Positions 61,501 through 64,000 of a DNA stretch of 64,000 nucleotides are shown here, piece by piece (positions within the stretch are counted from its first letter, which is position 1; each line of letters begins with the position of its first letter). Both the position numbers and the translations under genes were made by a program. The notes beneath the pieces are model-generated. The model was given only the letters and a program-made list of their open reading frames with translations. It was not told where the DNA came from and did not search any database. Origin of the DNA: Nautilus pompilius (Eukaryota; Mollusca; Cephalopoda; Nautilida; Nautilidae); assembly GCA_018389105.1 (NCBI GenBank), contig JACATO010001021.1:62001-126000 (forward strand). Direction: 5' to 3'.

Positions 61501-63058
61501 TTAAAGGCACTTGGCTGATAAAATGACATAGATTTACAAACTGGGTTTATGAGTGAACGTAAAATTTAAAAAGATTAAGAAACTCAAAATCAACAGCAAA
61601 TAAGTTTCTTCATTATTTGTCTAAGCAAAAATGGTATATAGTAAAAACAGATATTAAGCAACATAAAAAAAAATAAGGGGAGACATATCAGTGATCTAAA
61701 AGATGTACCACGTACCTAGGTATTAATCAGTGCATTTTGCAGTATCCTAGTAATGTCATGATAGCATTAAGGGGAGACAGACCACTGGGGCTAGTTGTTG
61801 CAGGGGTACATTGTTACAGCTTCTATCATCTATTAAAAATATACCTGTCATTTTTTTAAATATGTGACCAACTACACTCATACAGCAAGCAAAAGCCCTG
61901 TTGGTCCCATCTTTCAAACTAGTAAGACAAATTATTTTATTCTTTTTATTTGCTAGAATTATAGATGCAAAATGTTATGCTTTGGTCTAAAATCTCTTCA
62001 GTTAAATCTCTCTTCACATTTACTGACGATAAGCCTAAGTATTGTCTTAATCCAGTGCAGTTGTCTAAGGATGCTACAGAGAGACTTCTGCTAATTTTGT
62101 CTGTTTTTTAAACTCATATTAATTTCAGATTCACCAAAAGACTGTAGCTTTCACTAATGCTTCCGAAAGGCCATTGGAAAGTTATGCTTATATCCCAGAA
62201 AATTGGCGTTACTATAGAAACTGACATTTTTACTCTCTTTGTGCTGAACGCTGATCTACATAATCCAGTGATTTATACAATGCTTAAAAAGAGTTCTCTG
62301 CTTACTGCATACCCAATTATTATTACTTACTGTACCTGTCATGTTTCCATGACCAATTTCAGATGTTTTCAGCTTGTATGTGTCCTGAAGACGATACAGT
62401 GCTTTTGCAGCTCCTATGAAATCCTCAAAATCTGGCATTTCCTTTGTATAGACTTTTAATTTCATAACCATATCTAAAAACAAATAAGTAAAATGAAACA
62501 AGAAAGGGAAAAACTACTGGAGAATGGTTATGTGCGCTCTTTTAAACTATCAGTGCAGTAGGGATAGTACACTGGCTTGCATGTCAAGGAGGTTCAGACT
62601 TCACATTGTAGGGCAACAGCTACAGACAGACAGATACCCCGCACAGAGAGGTCACAAGGAGAAACTAGTGATAACGGAGAAGAACGATAACACCAGTGGC
62701 AACTTTATTAAAAAACAAACACAAAACATACAAAACAAAAAAAAAACCCAATGCAATATTTGTCTGACTCCCTTATCTTAACTTTAATATCGTCCACAAT
62801 TAACAAGCAGATCATATTTATTGAATGTGAATGTCCATATAATTAAGAAAGAAAATAACCAGTTTAAGTCTGCTGAACTGAAACACAAATATGAAAGCAG
62901 ACTTACCTTCCATCATATTTATTTTAAGCAGGTGGAAAGTCTTATTCCAGCCAAAGGTAAATTTTTTAATCAAGAGAAATGCATTTACTGGATTCCCAAG
63001 GTAGACACCTGGATTTCTGAGAGTAATTTTGCTGTGTCTTTCATAATTGTTTGCAACA
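43870..63058 (-). CDS. P4HA: Gene 3: collagen prolyl 4-hydroxylase subunit alpha (lacks only exon 1)
   Basis: Twelve coding exons, 464 residues from exon 2 to the stop. Exons (high to low): 63058-62907, 62473-62336, 61277-61117, 59679-59628, 56947-56757, 55729-55556, 55345-55278, 54612-54516, 50884-50819, 47891-47832, 45124-45056, 44037-43870. The signal-peptide exon is beyond position 64000. Domain order is as in gene 2. Catalytic residues seen: YEPHFDF in exon 10, TLHGACPV and GTKWVMNKW in exon 13. The C-terminal HERGQEF is the family form, so this copy looks the more canonical of the two complete catalytic domains. Anomaly: exon 3 uses an upstream donor, removing about eight linker residues. 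A decayed Ty3-like element lies in the intron between exons 9 and 10. The product should pair with PDI in the ER, by family knowledge. Confidence 0.94.
45056..45124 (-). CDS. P4HA: Gene 3 exon 12: catalytic core
   Basis: A 69-nt exon encoding MSDVEAGGATVFIDIKKSIL and PKK. MSDVxAGGATVF is nearly identical to vertebrate P4HA. Acceptor TTTTAG, donor GAAG|GTAAGA. Confidence 0.93.
45125..47831. other. Gene 3 intron 11
   Basis: AT-rich intron of about 2.7 kb; no repeats or coding matches seen. Confidence 0.5.
47832..47891 (-). CDS. P4HA: Gene 3 exon 11: catalytic core strand
   Basis: A 60-nt exon encoding STDKTIFGDQGNRIATFMFY. Acceptor TTTTAG, donor CTAC|GTAAGT. Confidence 0.92.
48297..48446. repeat. 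GA-rich minisatellite
   Basis: Repeats of GAGATATGAGGTCAGTACAG and GACATCATTACA separated by GAGAGA runs, roughly 55 to 60 bp per period, between two and three periods. In gene 3 intron 10. Confidence 0.75.
49449..49486. repeat. (GA)n microsatellite
   Basis: A GAGAGA run in gene 3 intron 10. Confidence 0.95.
50010..50062 (-). repeat. LTR-like fragment in inverse orientation
   Basis: On the minus strand it reads AGAATTGTGGGTAGAGACAC and CAGTCTGCCATTTTGTAGAA, almost matching 51939-51985 apart from a 2-base insertion. It is an inverted copy about 1.9 kb away, on the other side of gene 3 exon 10. Confidence 0.68.
50819..50884 (-). CDS. P4HA: Gene 3 exon 10: iron-binding HxD motif
   Basis: A 66-nt exon encoding VANYGIGGYYEPHFDFSGDD and TV, with the HFD iron ligands. 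Acceptor TTTCAG, donor TGTG|GTGAGT. Its length is a multiple of three, so skipping would stay in frame while removing the metal site. It is flanked by an intronic inverted repeat. Confidence 0.93.
51880..54350 (+). mobile_element. Internally deleted Ty3/gypsy-like LTR retroelement with diverged LTRs
   Basis: In gene 3 intron 9, antisense to the gene. Diverged direct repeats bracket it: 51885-52050 (GCATTTATTTACTGCCATCT, AGAATTATGGGTAGA) and 54205-54350 (GCATTTAGTCGTCGTCATCT, AGAATTGTGGGTAAG). Between them are plus-strand coding remnants. The Ty3-like assignment rests on their order: gag, protease-like, RT start, integrase tail. Most of RT, RNase H and integrase is missing. Confidence 0.62.
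52086..53782 (+). pseudogene. Gag-Pol remnants of the Ty3-like element
   Basis: A gag-like block lies at 52315-52551 (LLLHTGGLELQELYYML, FERYLF). A possible zinc-knuckle residue CKLCGK is near 52840, and a protease-like stretch near 53080-53160. An RT-entry-like block is at 53370-53470 (RILDELL, then VINSAMEWKSPCVVISKS after frame changes). An integrase C-terminal-like block is at 53620-53780 (VPGDQVFLKN). Multiple stops and deletions; inactive. Confidence 0.58.
54516..54612 (-). CDS. P4HA: Gene 3 exon 9: catalytic domain
   Basis: A 97-nt exon encoding AWLQTHNTAIAKIDSRIETI and TGLDMATAEYLQ. Acceptor TTCTAG, donor ACAG|GTATGG. Confidence 0.92.
55278..55345 (-). CDS. P4HA: Gene 3 exon 8: small catalytic-domain exon
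   Basis: A 68-nt exon encoding LKRATFPLASGEMVDTDYRI and SK plus two bases. It is close to human LRRATVHDPETGKLTTAQYRVSK. Acceptor TTTTAG, donor AAAG|GTAAGG. Confidence 0.92.
55556..55729 (-). CDS. P4HA: Gene 3 exon 7: start of catalytic domain
   Basis: Encodes NLKDAHKLKCHYADHGNPFL, KLAPVKEEEIHLKPWIVMYH and NVISDREIALVKKLSTHQ (58 codons). Acceptor TTTCAG, donor CCAG|GTAAGT. Confidence 0.94.
56535..56645 (-). mobile_element. Possible tRNA-derived SINE head
   Basis: The minus strand reads GTTTTAGTGGTTGAACTTG, with a B-box-like AGTTCAGTTCC further on. No tail or duplication recognised. About 110 bp downstream of gene 3 exon 6. Confidence 0.33.
56757..56947 (-). CDS. P4HA: Gene 3 exon 6: inter-domain exon
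   Basis: Encodes (N)PKHPGARNNKMYFERAMAEE, RESPFRNPRK, FLMYESLCRGENLT. CRGE is intact, with the disulfide cysteine. It is 191 nt. Acceptor CATAG, donor GACA|GTAAGT. Confidence 0.92.
56948..59627. other. Gene 3 intron 5
   Basis: About 2.7 kb; a (GA)n near 56980-56993 and the (CA)n at 58499. Otherwise nothing recognised. The homologous introns are 0.78 kb in gene 1 and 9.7 kb in gene 2. Confidence 0.5.
58499..58527. repeat. (CA)n microsatellite
   Basis: A dinucleotide run in gene 3 intron 5. Confidence 0.95.
59628..59679 (-). CDS. P4HA: Gene 3 exon 5: TPR end
   Basis: A 52-nt exon encoding QGNIGHALMLTHKLLAL plus one base. Acceptor TTCCAG, donor TTAA|GTAAGT. Confidence 0.92.
60054..60101. repeat. 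Near-perfect 20-bp hairpin
   Basis: TTTTGCCCGATTCACCATGC and its inverse GGCATGGTGAATAGGGCAAA are separated by a short loop (AGTAGAT). In gene 3 intron 4. Possible fold-back element remnant. Confidence 0.7.
61117..61277 (-). CDS. P4HA: Gene 3 exon 4: TPR peptide-binding domain (A-type)
   Basis: Encodes AEDCFDAGKVAYTLADFYHA, VLWMQESLTRWENEKTKTVS and EVVLDYLVISTFK (161 nt). It groups with gene 1 version A and gene 2 exon 4. Acceptor TTACAG, donor CAAA|GTATGC. I saw no B-type copy in either flanking intron. Confidence 0.92.
61770..61825. mobile_element. Terminal fragment of the same MITE family
   Basis: GGGGAGACAGACCACTGGGG and CTAGTTGTTGCAGGGGTACA closely resemble the start of the copy at 41873. 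The opposite terminus was not found. In gene 3 intron 3. Confidence 0.45.
62336..62473 (-). CDS. P4HA: Gene 3 exon 3: linker, shortened
   Basis: Encodes DMVMKLKVYTKEMPDFEDFI, GAAKALYRLQDTYKLKTSEI and GHGNMT plus one base. The in-frame donor is ACAG|GTACAG. A stronger-looking GTAAGT lies 5 nt further on but is out of frame. The paralogues continue for eight or more residues here, so the linker before the TPR domain is shorter. Confidence 0.85.
62550..62660 (+). mobile_element. Possible tRNA-derived SINE head
   Basis: GCAGTAGGGATAGTACACTG followed by a B-box-like GAGGTTCAGACTTC, about 80 bp upstream of gene 3 exon 3. No duplication found. Confidence 0.3.
62907..63058 (-). CDS. P4HA: Gene 3 exon 2: P4HA N-domain
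   Basis: Encodes VANNYERHSKITLRNPGVYL and GNPVNAFLLIKKFTFGWNKT. Acceptor TTCCAG|T, donor GAAG|GTAAGT. It is 152 nt with phases as in gene 1 exon 2. Confidence 0.92.
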
Positions 63059-64000
63059 CTGGAAAAAAAAGCAACAAACAAAACAAATTCCTATAGATTG
63101 AATTCCTATTTAAAAATTAGTGTATGGTTAAAGTTAAGCAGAGTACAGGGTGAGCAAGTGATTGATTTTTTTAAATATCCAGAACCAGGTAGTGTGAATG
63201 TGTGCATATTGGAAGTCAGCTTTGGAAAAAAGACATGGTTTTTGCAGATTTGTGTAGTAAAGAACCAAAAGATGATGATGCAGTTAATGTCAGGCAGCAA
63301 AGTTTGTGAAGAACTAGAGCATCATCAGAATATATCAGCTGGCATCATGTAATAAGGAAATGCCAACTTCTAGCAGACCAGGGCCAGTCAACTTAGAAAT
63401 ATCAACAGAGACATCAGCTGCAACAAATCACTAAGATTGCTGGCACAGTAATCTGCTGGAAGATAGGCATCACAATGGAATAAATCCATTAAATACAATA
63501 AACCAGGTATCATCTCATTGAAACAGAGAATGTGGAATGCTTAGCACCCCGTCAACTTTGGACACATGAGACTGATTAATAAAAGAATGGAATCAAGAAA
63601 CTGTCTCTGTAGCTCCAGACATGTGTTTTGAGGAACGCATAAACAAAGTAGTGACATCTGCCCTTCATCCCCACTGCTTGAAGCAGAAAGCGAAAGTAGC
63701 CAAAAAGTAGTACCTGTTAAGAAAATAGTACTACTTATATCAATAATATTTGTATTCCTTTTTTGCCTCAATAACTCTGGAACAGAGAATAGAATTTGGA
63801 CACAAATTTGCAATATTAAGATTTTGAGTGTTTTACACATTTCTCCAAAATATTAAATTTGTGACATTACCAAAAACAAAAATTTTAAATAAATGAACAG
63901 TCCTTTCTCTAAATATTTCAATAAAATGCAGTATAATTTTTTTTTTAAAATTTCTCATGGAAATAACTTGTTTAGTTTTGAAATACATTCCAGGAAACCA
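63059..64000. other. Gene 3 intron 1, partial
   Basis: Intronic sequence running off the right edge; nothing recognised. Confidence 0.5.

Overview
The window is AT-rich, intron-rich animal DNA. Its gene structure is typically metazoan: small exons with GT-AG introns, plus MITE, SINE, hAT, pogo/Tigger and Ty3-like debris. I infer a marine invertebrate, most likely a mollusc, from the repeat types and from a tandem collagen prolyl 4-hydroxylase array. The species cannot be named from the sequence alone.

The dominant content is one gene family. At least three collagen prolyl 4-hydroxylase alpha-subunit (P4HA) genes lie head-to-tail, all on the minus strand. From 5' to 3' in transcription order they are: gene 3 (63058 to 43870, first exon beyond the right edge), gene 2 (42825 to 22526, complete, 13 coding exons, 531 codons) and gene 1 (15735 to 180, only the 5' half, remainder beyond the left edge). 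I rebuilt the exons by hand. All splice boundaries obey GT-AG and every exon length and phase agrees between the copies. Genes 2 and 3 keep the HxD...H...K iron and 2-oxoglutarate ligands and the conserved cysteines, so both look enzymatically competent.

The most interesting structure is in gene 1. It holds two tandem, paralogous versions of the exon that encodes the TPR peptide-substrate-binding domain (4A at 4470-4630, 4B at 2223-2380). Both have the same phases (one codon-base carried in, none carried out). Using both, or neither, shifts the frame, so only one can be used per mRNA. Alternative splicing would therefore swap the collagen-peptide-binding surface while leaving the rest of the enzyme unchanged. 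Genes 2 and 3 carry only the A-type exon; the B-type is closer to the vertebrate sequence.

Layout: 1-15735 gene 1, whose introns hold two pogo/Tigger-like MITEs and a decayed pogo transposase; 15.1-16.8 kb CpG-rich promoter region; 15.7-22.5 kb intergenic, with a diverged direct duplication and microsatellites; 22.5-42.8 kb gene 2, whose 9.7-kb intron 5 contains a hAT element with intact 8-bp target-site duplication, a Tc1-like fragment, a SINE with 13-bp target-site duplication and a MITE, and whose intron 6 holds a MITE that has expanded into a minisatellite; 42.8-43.9 kb short intergenic; 43.9-64 kb gene 3, with an internally deleted Ty3-like element in intron 9 and an inverted repeat bracketing exon 10. 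The long remaining intronic stretches show only simple repeats or nothing I recognise.
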